This document shows, in pieces, positions 14,643 through 23,257 of a stretch of 42,344 nucleotides of DNA. A model generated the notes under the pieces. That model did not search any database. It saw only the letters and a program-made list of their open reading frames with translations, and was not told the DNA's origin. Source of the DNA: Aeolococcus sp035552595. Lineage in GTDB: Bacteria; Chloroflexota; Dormibacteria; Aeolococcales; Aeolococcaceae. How positions within the stretch are numbered: position 1 is the stretch's first letter; every line of letters begins with the position of its first letter. Location of the stretch: NCBI GenBank assembly GCA_035552595.1, contig DASZKZ010000016.1, forward strand, positions 1 to 42,344, written 5' to 3'. The position numbers were made by a program, and so were the translations under genes.

Positions 14643-16337
14643 ATGAAGTACCGTCGGATAGGATTGGCGCTGGTCGTGCCGGCGCTCGTGGCCACCGCCT
14701 GCGGGAGCGGTGGCACCACCAGCTCGAGCAGCGGCGCGTCGCTGGCAGCCAACCAGCAGTTCCGCTTCCCCATCGTCGACGACATCAAGACGCTCGACCC
14801 CGGGCACGTCTCGGACGCCGTCTCCATCGCCCCCGTGCAGAACGTCTTCGGCGGCCTCTACCGCTTCGACGACCAGCTCAAAGAGGTCCCCTACATCGCC
14901 ACCGGCCAGCCCGACATCTCGTCGGACGGGCTCACCTACACGTTCCACATGCGCCACGACGTCAAGTTCTCCAACGGCGACCCGGTCACCTCGGCTGACG
15001 TCCTCTACAGCTGGAACCGCGCCGCCCGGCTCAACGACTCGTACGGCATCGTCTTCGCGCCGGTCGTCGGCTACAGCGCCGTCGCCCCCTCCTCGGGCAC
15101 CCCGACCGCGACCACCCTGTCGGGTCTGAGCGCGCCCGATCAGTACACCGTGATGGCCAAGCTCTCCTCGGCCGCCTCCTACTGGCTGACCGAGGTTGCG
15201 CTCTGGACCATGGATGTGGTCGACCAGAAGGTGATCCCCAGTGACACCGACAAGACCTGGTGGACCAACCCGACCACCGCGATCGGCACCGGGCCGTTCA
15301 AGCTGACCGCGTACGTCCCCAAGGACCACCTCTCCTTCTCCAACGTCCCCAACTGGTGGGGCGGGAGCACCGGGCACCTCACCGACATCGAGATGACCGT
15401 TCTCGCTGATCAGGGCAGCCAGGTGACCAAGTACCAGAACGGCGGATTCGACAGCGTCGGTCCGGCCGACAACTACCCACCGCTCGACGCGGTCCGTAAC
15501 TTCCAGGCCAACCCCAACCTGAAGAGCCAGTTCGTCAACATCCCGGGCGGGCGCACCACCTGGGTGGGCTTCAACTTCACCACCGGTCCCTTCGCGCCGG
15601 CGGGGGGCAACATCGACGATCCCATCGCTCTGGCCGGCCGGCGCGCCTTCAGCGAGGCGATCGACCGCAACCAGCTGGTCAACGTGGCCTGCGGCCCGGG
15701 CGGCATCGTCTGCAAGCCGGCCACCGGCGGCGTGATCAGCAAGGGCCTGAAGAGCTATCTCGGTGACAACGCCGATCCCGACGTGGTGTTCAACCCCACC
15801 AAGGCCAAGCAGGACCTGGCCACCTGGGACCCGACCGGCACCAAGCAGAAGGGCCTGGTCTACTGGTTCAACACCAGCGCCTCCAACACCGCCATCGCGG
15901 GCAACCTCCAGTCCCAGTGGCAGACCAACCTCGGCGTCCACGTGGACACGCAGAGCACGGACTTCCCGACGTTCCTGACCAACCGCCAGGACAAGAAGTA
16001 CATCCTCTTCCGTGACAGCTGGGGCGCCGACTACGACAACCCCCAGGACTGGTTCGACAACATCTTCATCTGCTCCCAGGCGGCGATCGGCCTGGGCAAC
16101 AACGACGGCATCTGCGACCAGCGCGTGGATTCGGCGGTGAAGAAGGCGGAGAGTGAGTCGGGCAGCCAGTCGATCACCGACTTCCAGACCGCCAACAAGC
16201 AGCTGATCAAGGACTACGCCTACGCGGACCTGGAGTACGGAGCCAACCAGTACTTCATCAAGCCTTACGTCCAGGGCGGGGGCGGCAACGCGCTCTACGA
16301 CAACTCCTGGAGCAGCATCAGCATCCTGTCCCACTAG
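14643..16337 (+). CDS. ABC transporter substrate-binding lipoprotein (SBP family 5, peptide/nickel type)
   Basis: A 564-residue exported binding protein. MKYRRIGLALVVPALVATAC is a lipoprotein signal with Cys20 as lipidation site, followed by a Gly/Ser/Thr linker. The mature start FRFPIVDDIKTLDPGHVSDA and the block GLTYTFHMRHDVKFSNGDPV with TSADVLYSWNRA are typical of SBP_bac_5 proteins, which bind di- or oligopeptides, nickel chelates or similar ligands. The substrate is not readable from sequence. ATG at 14643 has a GGAGAG ribosome site 5-7 nt upstream; an open extension upstream lacks a signal peptide and is rejected. It heads the transporter operon and is separated from the permease genes by a strong hairpin, which usually gives excess binding protein. 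Confidence 0.95.
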   Translation: MKYRRIGLALVVPALVATACGSGGTTSSSSGASLAANQQFRFPIVDDIKTLDPGHVSDAVSIAPVQNVFGGLYRFDDQLKEVPYIATGQPDISSDGLTYTFHMRHDVKFSNGDPVTSADVLYSWNRAARLNDSYGIVFAPVVGYSAVAPSSGTPTATTLSGLSAPDQYTVMAKLSSAASYWLTEVALWTMDVVDQKVIPSDTDKTWWTNPTTAIGTGPFKLTAYVPKDHLSFSNVPNWWGGSTGHLTDIEMTVLADQGSQVTKYQNGGFDSVGPADNYPPLDAVRNFQANPNLKSQFVNIPGGRTTWVGFNFTTGPFAPAGGNIDDPIALAGRRAFSEAIDRNQLVNVACGPGGIVCKPATGGVISKGLKSYLGDNADPDVVFNPTKAKQDLATWDPTGTKQKGLVYWFNTSASNTAIAGNLQSQWQTNLGVHVDTQSTDFPTFLTNRQDKKYILFRDSWGADYDNPQDWFDNIFICSQAAIGLGNNDGICDQRVDSAVKKAESESGSQSITDFQTANKQLIKDYAYADLEYGANQYFIKPYVQGGGGNALYDNSWSSISILSH

Positions 16338-16385
16338 GACCGGACACCGAGCTCCCAAAATCGGGGAATCGGCCGAGTATCATCT

Positions 16386-16414
16386 GGGGAGCCCGCCACA
16401 GCGGCGGGCTCCCC
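16386..16414 (+). terminator. Intercistronic hairpin behind the binding-protein gene
   Basis: A perfect 12-bp inverted repeat (16386-16397/16403-16414) with a 5-nt loop lies in the 116-bp gap between the binding protein and the first permease. There is no T-run, so it probably acts as partial terminator or as a 3' barrier to exonucleases, leaving more binding-protein mRNA than permease mRNA. Confidence 0.7.
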
Positions 16415-16453
16415 GAACCCGTCCCTGTCCCTCGTCAACGCTGAAGAGTCTCA

Positions 16454-17380
16454 ATGAGCAGAGGCACAGCCATCTACGCGGCCAAGCGGCTCGCGCTGGT
16501 TCTCGGTACTGCCTTCGTGGTCTCGTCGGTGACCTTCCTGCTGGTCCACTCCCTGACCGGGAACCCCTTCACCTGCGAGAAGAACCCCTCCGGCTGTCAC
16601 GCCGAGGCGATCCGCTACGGGCTCAACGACCCGCTGCTGATCCAGTACCGCACCTTCATGTGGAACCTGATCCACGGCAACCTGGGCTACTCCTACGTCA
16701 ACCAGGGCGTGCAGGTCATGCCGCTGCTCCTGGGTGAGGCCAAGAACAGCCTCATCCTCGGCCTCTTCGCCATCCTCGTCACCATCCTGGTGGGGCTGGC
16801 CGTCGGCGTCACCGCCGCCATCAAGCAGAACACCTGGGTGGACTACGCGCTCTCCAGCTTCGTCGTCTTCGGGTACAGCATCCCCAACTTCGTGCTCGCC
16901 ACCTTCCTGATCATCCTCAGCGCCATCGTCCTGCCCGGGTGGGCCAACAGCATCGGCTGGGGCTCCCCTGAGCAGATCCCCATCCCGGCGATCGCCCTCG
17001 GCCTGCCCTACGCGGCCATCGTGGCCCGGCTGGTGCGCGCCAGCATGCTCGACGTCATCCGTCAGGACTACATCCGCACCGCCTGGGCCAAGGGGCTGAG
17101 CTCCCGGGTGGTGATCATCCGCCACGCCCTGCGCAACGCGCTCATCCCGGTGGTCACCGTCGGCGGCCCCCTGGTCACGGCCATCATCACCGGCTCGGTG
17201 GTGATCGAGACCATCTTCGGGGTTCCCGGCCTGGGCAAGGAGTTCGTCGAGTCGATCATCGTCCGCGACTACGGCATCGTCGTCGGCCTCTACACCTTCT
17301 ACGCCATCCTGGTGGGGCTGGCCAACCTGGGGGTGGATCTCATCTATCCGGTGCTCGACCCGAGGATTCGCTACACGTGA
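16454..17380 (+). CDS. ABC transporter permease, DppB type
   Basis: A 308-residue inner-membrane permease with six predicted helices, the first at about residues 10-30. The cytoplasmic EAA loop that contacts the ATPase reads IRTAWAKGLSSRVVIIRHALRNALIPVV. The first extracytoplasmic loop (residues 36-48) holds a Cys pair in CEKNPSGC that could form a disulfide, not a standard feature of the family. GAAGAG precedes the ATG. The stop overlaps the GTG of the second permease. Together with 17377-18312 it forms the membrane channel of a peptide-type importer. Confidence 0.95.
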   Translation: MSRGTAIYAAKRLALVLGTAFVVSSVTFLLVHSLTGNPFTCEKNPSGCHAEAIRYGLNDPLLIQYRTFMWNLIHGNLGYSYVNQGVQVMPLLLGEAKNSLILGLFAILVTILVGLAVGVTAAIKQNTWVDYALSSFVVFGYSIPNFVLATFLIILSAIVLPGWANSIGWGSPEQIPIPAIALGLPYAAIVARLVRASMLDVIRQDYIRTAWAKGLSSRVVIIRHALRNALIPVVTVGGPLVTAIITGSVVIETIFGVPGLGKEFVESIIVRDYGIVVGLYTFYAILVGLANLGVDLIYPVLDPRIRYT

Positions 17381-18312
17381 GCACGATCACCACCGGCCTG
17401 GAGATGGGAGGCCCGATCGCCCCGCCGGGAACCCCGGCCGCGGTCGACTACTCGGTCGCTCCCGAGCAGGTCAGCCTCTGGCAGGACGCGTGGCGCCGCT
17501 TCCGGCGCAACAAGCTGGCCATGGCGGGCATTGTGGTGTTCGGGGTGATCGCGCTCACCGCCATCGTGAGCATCTTCTGGACACCGTACAGCCTCTACCA
17601 GCAGGGGCTGGGCGACATCACCAACAACTTCAGCTGGTCCCACATCTTCGGCCTCGACGCCAGCGGCCGCGACGAGCTCAGCTTCCTGATGCGCGGCGCC
17701 CAGGTGGCGATCGAGGTTGGCGTGCTCACAGCCCTCGTCACCTCGGTGGTGGGCATCGCCGCCGGCCTCCTCGCCGGGTTCTTCCGGGGCTGGGTGGACA
17801 CCGTGATCAGCGGTGTCACCTACATCGGATACGGCATCCCCAACCTGCTCATCGCCTTCCTGATCCTGTTCATCACCAACCGCCCGAGCATCGTCAACGT
17901 CATCGTGGCGCTGAGCGTGACCAGCTGGATGGACATGGCCAGGCTGGTGCGCGGCCAGACCCTGGCGCTGCGCGAGCGCGAGTTCGTCGAGGCGGCGCGG
18001 GCCACGGGCACCAAGAACCACAAGATCATGACCCGGCACGTGCTCCCCAACGCGCTGGGGCCGATCATCGTGCAGGCCACCTTCCTGATCCCCCAGGCGA
18101 TCCTCTTCGAGGCCTTCCTCAGCTACCTCGGCTTCGGCCTGCCGGCTCCAGACCCGTCGTGGGGGGCCATGGTCTCGTCCGGCCTGGGCGATCGCTACCT
18201 CGCCTACCACACCATCCTGGTTCCCGCGCTGGCTCTGCTGATCACCCTGATGGCCATCAACTTCATCGGTGACGGCCTCCGCGACGCGCTCGACCCGAGG
18301 CAGAGGAAGTAG
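17377..18312 (+). CDS. ABC transporter permease, DppC type
   Basis: A 311-residue permease. A cytoplasmic N-terminal segment with the DppC-type element WRRFRRNKLAMAG at about 43-55 precedes the first helix, and the EAA loop is EFVEAARATGTKNHKIMTRH then VLPNALGPIIVQ. DGLRDALDPRQRK is the usual C-terminus. The start is GTG at 17377, overlapping the previous stop (GTGA). The first ATPase gene begins 2 bp after its stop. It pairs with DppB-like 16454-17380 in the transporter core. Confidence 0.95.
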   Translation: MSTITTGLEMGGPIAPPGTPAAVDYSVAPEQVSLWQDAWRRFRRNKLAMAGIVVFGVIALTAIVSIFWTPYSLYQQGLGDITNNFSWSHIFGLDASGRDELSFLMRGAQVAIEVGVLTALVTSVVGIAAGLLAGFFRGWVDTVISGVTYIGYGIPNLLIAFLILFITNRPSIVNVIVALSVTSWMDMARLVRGQTLALREREFVEAARATGTKNHKIMTRHVLPNALGPIIVQATFLIPQAILFEAFLSYLGFGLPAPDPSWGAMVSSGLGDRYLAYHTILVPALALLITLMAINFIGDGLRDALDPRQRK

Positions 18313-18314
18313 GC

Positions 18315-19376
18315 GTGGCCGCCCTCCTGGAGGTCAAGGGCCTCAAGACCCAGTTCTTTGTGCGCGGCGGCCGTGTCCGTGCCGTGGACGGCATCGATTT
18401 CCGTGTCAATCGCGGTGAGACAGTCGGCATCGTCGGCGAGTCGGGGTCGGGCAAGTCGATGACCGCCCTCTCCATCCTCCGCCTCGTGCCCGAGCCCGGG
18501 AAGGTCGTCGAGGGCAGCATCAGCTTCGACGGCCGCGACGTGCTCGCCATGAACGACGACGAGCTGCGCGAGTTCCGCGGCAACGACGTAGCCATGATCT
18601 TCCAGGACCCCATGTCCTCGCTCAACCCGGTGCTCAAGGTGGGCTACCAGATCGAGGAGGCCATGAAGGCCCACGAGCGGTTCACCAAGGAGGAGGCCAA
18701 GAGCCGCGTTCCCACCCTGCTCCGCCGGGTGCGCATCCCCGACCCCGACCGGCGCGCTCGCGAGTACCCGCACCAGTTCTCGGGCGGCATGCGCCAGCGG
18801 GTGATGATCGCCATGGGCCTGTCCAACGAGCCCGCCCTGCTCATCGCCGACGAGCCCACCACCGCCCTCGACGTCACCGTCCAGGCGCAGATCCTGGAGC
18901 AGCTCCGCGACCTCAACCGTGAGCTGGGCACGGCCATCGTGCTGATCACCCACAACATGGCGGTGGTCGCCAGCCTCTGCACCTGGGTGGTGGTGATGTA
19001 CGCCGGCCGGGTGGTGGAGCAGGGCCCCACCGACGCCATCTTCGCCTCCCCCCAGCATCCCTACACCTGGTCGCTGCTGCGCTCCATCCCGCGCATCGAC
19101 GAGAAGCTGGGCGGCAAGCTGCTGACCATCACCGGGCTGCCTCCCGACCTCACCAACCTGCCCCCCGGCTGCAAGTTCCACCCCCGCTGCAGGTTCAAGG
19201 TGGATCGCTGCCTCACCGAGGAGCCCGACCTCTTCACGGTGGGACCGGCCCACGAGTCCCGCTGCTGGGTGCAGATGGAGAACGTGCCTGATCCCGACTC
19301 CGACCTCCACCCCACCCCGCTGGCCCTCGAGCAAGAGAGGCTCGACGAGGAGAAGGCGGATGCAGCAGCCATCTGA
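18315..19376 (+). CDS. Peptide-type ABC transporter ATPase, DppD type
   Basis: A 353-residue nucleotide-binding subunit. Walker A GESGSGKS is at residues 41-48, signature FSGGMRQR and Walker B LLIADEPTTALD follow, and the C-terminal oligopeptide-family extension contains PPGCKFHPRC, a Cys-bearing region that binds an Fe-S cluster or stays as a zinc-like site in some homologues. GTG start at 18315 with AGAGGAAG upstream in the end of the previous gene. Its last 17 bp overlap the next ATPase gene. It powers uptake through the two permeases. Confidence 0.95.
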   Translation: MAALLEVKGLKTQFFVRGGRVRAVDGIDFRVNRGETVGIVGESGSGKSMTALSILRLVPEPGKVVEGSISFDGRDVLAMNDDELREFRGNDVAMIFQDPMSSLNPVLKVGYQIEEAMKAHERFTKEEAKSRVPTLLRRVRIPDPDRRAREYPHQFSGGMRQRVMIAMGLSNEPALLIADEPTTALDVTVQAQILEQLRDLNRELGTAIVLITHNMAVVASLCTWVVVMYAGRVVEQGPTDAIFASPQHPYTWSLLRSIPRIDEKLGGKLLTITGLPPDLTNLPPGCKFHPRCRFKVDRCLTEEPDLFTVGPAHESRCWVQMENVPDPDSDLHPTPLALEQERLDEEKADAAAI

Positions 19377-20487
19377 GGCCCCGGCCGCACCGCCGTCGGC
19401 CGCGTGGAACGCCGCGGCGGACGCGCTCGTCTCGCTCCGCGACGTCTACAAGCGGTACGACAGCGGCCGCCAGAAGGTGCGCGCCGTCGACGGGGTCACG
19501 CTCGATGTTCTCCAGGGGGAGACGCTTGGCCTGGTCGGAGAGTCGGGGTGTGGCAAGACCACGCTCGGCCGGGTGGTGACGCAGCTCCAACCGGTCACCG
19601 CGGGCAGCATCTTCTTCGAGGGCAGGGACCTCGCCGCCCTCCACGGCGAGAACCTCCGCCAGATGCGCCGCCACGTCCAGATGATCTTCCAGGATCCCTA
19701 CGGATCGCTGAACCCGCGCATGACGGTCGGCAACATCATCGCCGAGCCACTCGCCAACTTCGGGATCGGCAAGCGCGGCAAGGACCGCGACGCCATGGTC
19801 CAGGAGGTGATGCGCATCTGCGGGCTCAACCCCAACTTCAACAACCGCTACCCGCACGAGTTCAGTGGCGGCCAGCGCCAGCGCATCGGCATCGCCCGCT
19901 CGCTGATCCTGCGGCCCAGCTTCATCGTTGCCGACGAGCCCATCTCGGCGCTCGACGTGTCCATCCAGGCGCAGATCATCAACCTCCTCGAGCAGCTCCA
20001 GGACGACTTCAACCTCACCTACCTGTTCATCGCCCACGACCTCTCCGTGGTGCGCCACCTCAGCGACCGGGTGGCGGTCATGTACCTCGGGGTGATCGTC
20101 GAGGTGGCGGACAGCGTCGAGCTCTACGACAACCCCCTCCATCCCTACACCACCGCCCTGCTCCAGTCCATTCCGGTGCCCGACCCGGTGGTGGAGCGGG
20201 AGCGCAAGCCGATCATCCTCAAGGGGGAGATCCCCTCCCCGATCAACCCGCCCAGCGCCTGCCGGTTCCACACCCGCTGCCCCATCGCCGAGCCGATCTG
20301 CTCGGAGGTGCGCCCCGACCTGGTGGACTACGGCAACGGGCATCTCGCCGCCTGCCACTTCGCGGGCAAGCTGCAGGGATCGCTGGCACAGAAGGTCGCC
20401 GAGCAGTCCACCGCGGAACTGCGCACCGCCATCGTCGGTGATCTGGCCGAGGACGGCCAGAACGGGGCCGAGCCCGTCAACGCCTAG
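19360..20487 (+). CDS. Peptide-type ABC transporter ATPase, DppF type
   Basis: A 375-residue second nucleotide-binding subunit. Walker A GESGCGKTT is at 60-68, signature FSGGQRQR, Walker B FIVADEPISALD, and an oligopeptide C-terminal region with CRFHTRCPIAEPICSE (four cysteines counting the following AACHF). ATG at 19360 has GAGGAGAAGG just upstream inside the preceding gene. A poorly conserved 20-residue N-terminal leader and a long Ala/Glu-rich C-terminus are present. tldD follows after 2 bp, extending the operon beyond the transporter. Confidence 0.95.
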   Translation: MQQPSEAPAAPPSAAWNAAADALVSLRDVYKRYDSGRQKVRAVDGVTLDVLQGETLGLVGESGCGKTTLGRVVTQLQPVTAGSIFFEGRDLAALHGENLRQMRRHVQMIFQDPYGSLNPRMTVGNIIAEPLANFGIGKRGKDRDAMVQEVMRICGLNPNFNNRYPHEFSGGQRQRIGIARSLILRPSFIVADEPISALDVSIQAQIINLLEQLQDDFNLTYLFIAHDLSVVRHLSDRVAVMYLGVIVEVADSVELYDNPLHPYTTALLQSIPVPDPVVERERKPIILKGEIPSPINPPSACRFHTRCPIAEPICSEVRPDLVDYGNGHLAACHFAGKLQGSLAQKVAEQSTAELRTAIVGDLAEDGQNGAEPVNA

Positions 20488-20489
20488 CG

Positions 20490-21926
20490 GTGCGCGACAT
20501 CGCCGAGCGCGCGCTCGACGCCGCCGGCGCGGCGGGAGCGGCCTACGCCGATTGCCGCGTGGTGGAGCGGACCACCCAGGCGGTCATGGTCAAGAACGGC
20601 CGGGTCAACAACGTCACCGAGTTCGAGGACGCCGGGGTCGGCATCCGCGTCATCGTCGACGGCGCCTGGGGTTTCTGCGGCACCCAGCGCACCGACGCGG
20701 CCGGCCTCGAGGGGGCGGCCCGTCTGGCCGTGCGGATCGCCCGGGCGTCGGCCCGGACCGCGGTGGCGACGGTGAGGCTGGCGCCCGCGCCGGCGGTGAC
20801 GGCGACGTACGCCACCCCGGTGCGCATCGACCCCTTCAGCGTCTCCCTGGACCGCAAGATCGAGCTCCTCCTCGCCGCCGACGCGGCCATGGACGTGGCC
20901 GGCGTGACCACCCGCCTGGGCTCGCTGGGAGCGGTGCGCCGCCATCAGCTCTTCGCCAGCAGCGAGGGCTCGCGAATCACCCAGACGATCATCGAGACGG
21001 GCGGCGGCCTGGACGCCACCGCCACCGCCGAGGGCGAGGTGCAGTCGCGCAGCTTTCCCAACAGCTTCGGACGCCAGCAGGTGACCGCGGGCTGGGAGGC
21101 CGTTGAGGAGATGGACCTGCCCGGCAATGGACGGCGCATCGCCGAGGAGGCGGTGGCCCTGCTCAGCGCCGACCTCTGCCCCGCAGGCACCATGACGCTG
21201 ATCCTCGACGCCACCCAGGCGGCGCTGCAGGTGCACGAATCCTGCGGGCACCCCACCGAGCTCGACCGGGTGCTCGGTTTCGAGGCCGCCTACGCGGGCA
21301 CGTCCTTCCTGATGCCCGACATGCTCGGCAAGTTCCGCTACGGCAGCGAGGCGGTGACCATCAGCGCGGACGCCACCAGCGCAGGCGGCCTGGGCACGTT
21401 CGGCTACGACGATGAGGGCGTGGCCGCACAGCGCACCCTGCTCATCGACCAGGGCATCTTCACCGGGTACCTCACCTCGCGCGAGACCGCCGCCGGCTTC
21501 GACGCGCCCAGCGGCGGCACGGTGCGAGCGGAGAGCTGGAACCGGCTGCCGCTGATCCGCATGACCAACATCAACCTGGAGCCGGGAACATCCAGCCTCG
21601 AGGAGATGATCGCCACCACCGAGCGCGGCGTGTACCTGGAGACCAACCGGTCGTGGAGCATCGACGACCGCCGCCTCAACTTCCAGTTCGGCACCCAGGT
21701 GGGCTGGGAGATCCGTGACGGGCGCCGTGCGCGACTGATCCGCAATCCCCTCTACAGCGGGAGCACGCCTCGCTTCTGGAACTCCTGTGACGCGGTCGCC
21801 GGCCCCTCCGAGTGGCGCATGTACGGGGTCATCAACTGCGGCAAGGGCGAGCCCGGCCAGGTCATGCACGTCGGCCACGGCGCCGCGCCCTGCCGCTTCC
21901 GCGACGTCGAGGTGCGCCCCGCGTGA
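20490..21926 (+). CDS. tldD: TldD metalloprotease subunit
   Basis: A 478-residue protein of the TldD/PmbA family. The zinc-binding motif HExxxH is present as His249-Glu-Ser-Cys-Gly-His253 in VHESCGHPTELDRVLG, which marks the catalytic subunit of the TldD/TldE heterodimer. The complex degrades unfolded peptides through a narrow channel and matures some peptide antibiotics in enterobacteria. GTG start at 20490 lies 2 bp after the transporter ATPase stop; tldE overlaps its end (GTGA). The direct link to a peptide importer suggests that imported peptides are substrates; this is inference from gene order. Confidence 0.95.
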   Translation: MRDIAERALDAAGAAGAAYADCRVVERTTQAVMVKNGRVNNVTEFEDAGVGIRVIVDGAWGFCGTQRTDAAGLEGAARLAVRIARASARTAVATVRLAPAPAVTATYATPVRIDPFSVSLDRKIELLLAADAAMDVAGVTTRLGSLGAVRRHQLFASSEGSRITQTIIETGGGLDATATAEGEVQSRSFPNSFGRQQVTAGWEAVEEMDLPGNGRRIAEEAVALLSADLCPAGTMTLILDATQAALQVHESCGHPTELDRVLGFEAAYAGTSFLMPDMLGKFRYGSEAVTISADATSAGGLGTFGYDDEGVAAQRTLLIDQGIFTGYLTSRETAAGFDAPSGGTVRAESWNRLPLIRMTNINLEPGTSSLEEMIATTERGVYLETNRSWSIDDRRLNFQFGTQVGWEIRDGRRARLIRNPLYSGSTPRFWNSCDAVAGPSEWRMYGVINCGKGEPGQVMHVGHGAAPCRFRDVEVRPA

Positions 21927-23257
21927 GCAGCGAGCTGCGCACTCGCGAGCAGCTTCTGGCCATCGCCGACCGCATCATCGACCGGACCCCGGCGGGGACC
22001 GAGGCCGAGGTCACCGTCACCGAGACGGCGACCGCGCTCACCCGGTTCGCCAACTCCGCCATCCACCAGAGCGTCGCCGATCGCGCCCTGCGCCTGCGCC
22101 TGCGGGTGGTTCGCGGCGGCCGCTCCGGGGTCGCCGAGATGCAGGTCGTGGGTGACGGCGCCGAGGCGGCGCTGGCGCGCAGCGCCGAGGCGATCCGAGC
22201 TCATTCGCCGCAGGGCGAGCCGGTGCATCCCATCCCCCCCGACGGCGGCGCGGACATCGAGCACGGCTACAGCGAGGTGACCGAGGCGGTCACTCCCGAA
22301 GAGCGCGCCGAGGCGGTGGCCGGCATCTGCGCGGCGGCGGACTCCCTGGGGCAGAAGGCCTTTGGCACGTACGAGACGGCGGTGACCGGGGTGGCCATGG
22401 TGAGCACCACGGGCCTCCATCGCGCTGCGCGCAGCAGCGTCGCGGAGCTGATCGCGGTCTGCCGCGGCGGCGACGGTTCGGCGTACGGCGCGCGCCACTC
22501 CGCCGCCGCCTCGAGCATCGACGTCGCCGCTCTGACGGCCGAGGTGACCGACCGCTGCGCACGCAACCAGGGAGCGGTCGCCACCGAGCCCGGGGTGTAC
22601 GAGGTGGTGCTCTCGCCCTATGCGGTGGGCGAGATGCTGCAGTACCTGGGGCTGGTCGGTCTGGGCGGGCTGGCCGTTCTCGAGCAGCGCAGCTTCATGC
22701 GCTTCGGCGAGCGGCTGATGAGCGAGTCGGTCACGCTCACCGACGATGTGCGCCGCCCCGAGGCCGCGCCACTGCCCTTCGACGGTGAGGGGGCCACCAC
22801 CAGGCCGGTGCGCATCATCGAGCACGGCGTGTGCACCGGCGTGGTGCACGACTCGGTGACCGCGGCGCGCGCCGGCGTCGAGACCACCGGGCACTCCCTT
22901 CCGCAGCCCAACAGCGACGGGCCGTTTCCGCGCTACCTCTCGCTGGCGGGCGGCGACTCGGACGTGGACTCGATGGTGGCGGCGTGCCAGCGGGGCCTGC
23001 TGGTCACCCGCCTCTGGTACGTGCGCCCGGTGCACCCGCTCAGGACCATCATCACCGGCATGACCCGCGATGGCACGTTCCTCATCGAGCGCGGCCGCGT
23101 GGTGCGACCGGTGCGCGATCTGCGCTTCACCCAGAGCATCGTCGAAGCCCTCTCCGAGGTGCGCTCGATCGGCTCCGAACAGCTCTCCACGCGCGGATAC
23201 TTTGGCGCCACCCTGGCGCCGTGGCTGCATCTCGGACGCTTCGCCTTCAGCTCATGA
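21923..23257 (+). CDS. tldE: TldE/PmbA, non-catalytic partner of TldD
   Basis: A 444-residue TldD/PmbA-family protein without HExxxH, as expected of TldE. Conserved stretches include ITGMTRDGTFLIERGRVVRP near the C-terminus and ANSAIHQSVADRALRLRLRV near the N-terminus, the family pattern of Asn/Ser-rich strand plus modulator domain. GTG at 21923 is preferred: it overlaps the tldD stop and gives the usual family length, while longer in-frame extension runs through tldD out of frame. Its stop overlaps the glycosyltransferase start (ATGA). Confidence 0.93.
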   Translation: MSSELRTREQLLAIADRIIDRTPAGTEAEVTVTETATALTRFANSAIHQSVADRALRLRLRVVRGGRSGVAEMQVVGDGAEAALARSAEAIRAHSPQGEPVHPIPPDGGADIEHGYSEVTEAVTPEERAEAVAGICAAADSLGQKAFGTYETAVTGVAMVSTTGLHRAARSSVAELIAVCRGGDGSAYGARHSAAASSIDVAALTAEVTDRCARNQGAVATEPGVYEVVLSPYAVGEMLQYLGLVGLGGLAVLEQRSFMRFGERLMSESVTLTDDVRRPEAAPLPFDGEGATTRPVRIIEHGVCTGVVHDSVTAARAGVETTGHSLPQPNSDGPFPRYLSLAGGDSDVDSMVAACQRGLLVTRLWYVRPVHPLRTIITGMTRDGTFLIERGRVVRPVRDLRFTQSIVEALSEVRSIGSEQLSTRGYFGATLAPWLHLGRFAFSS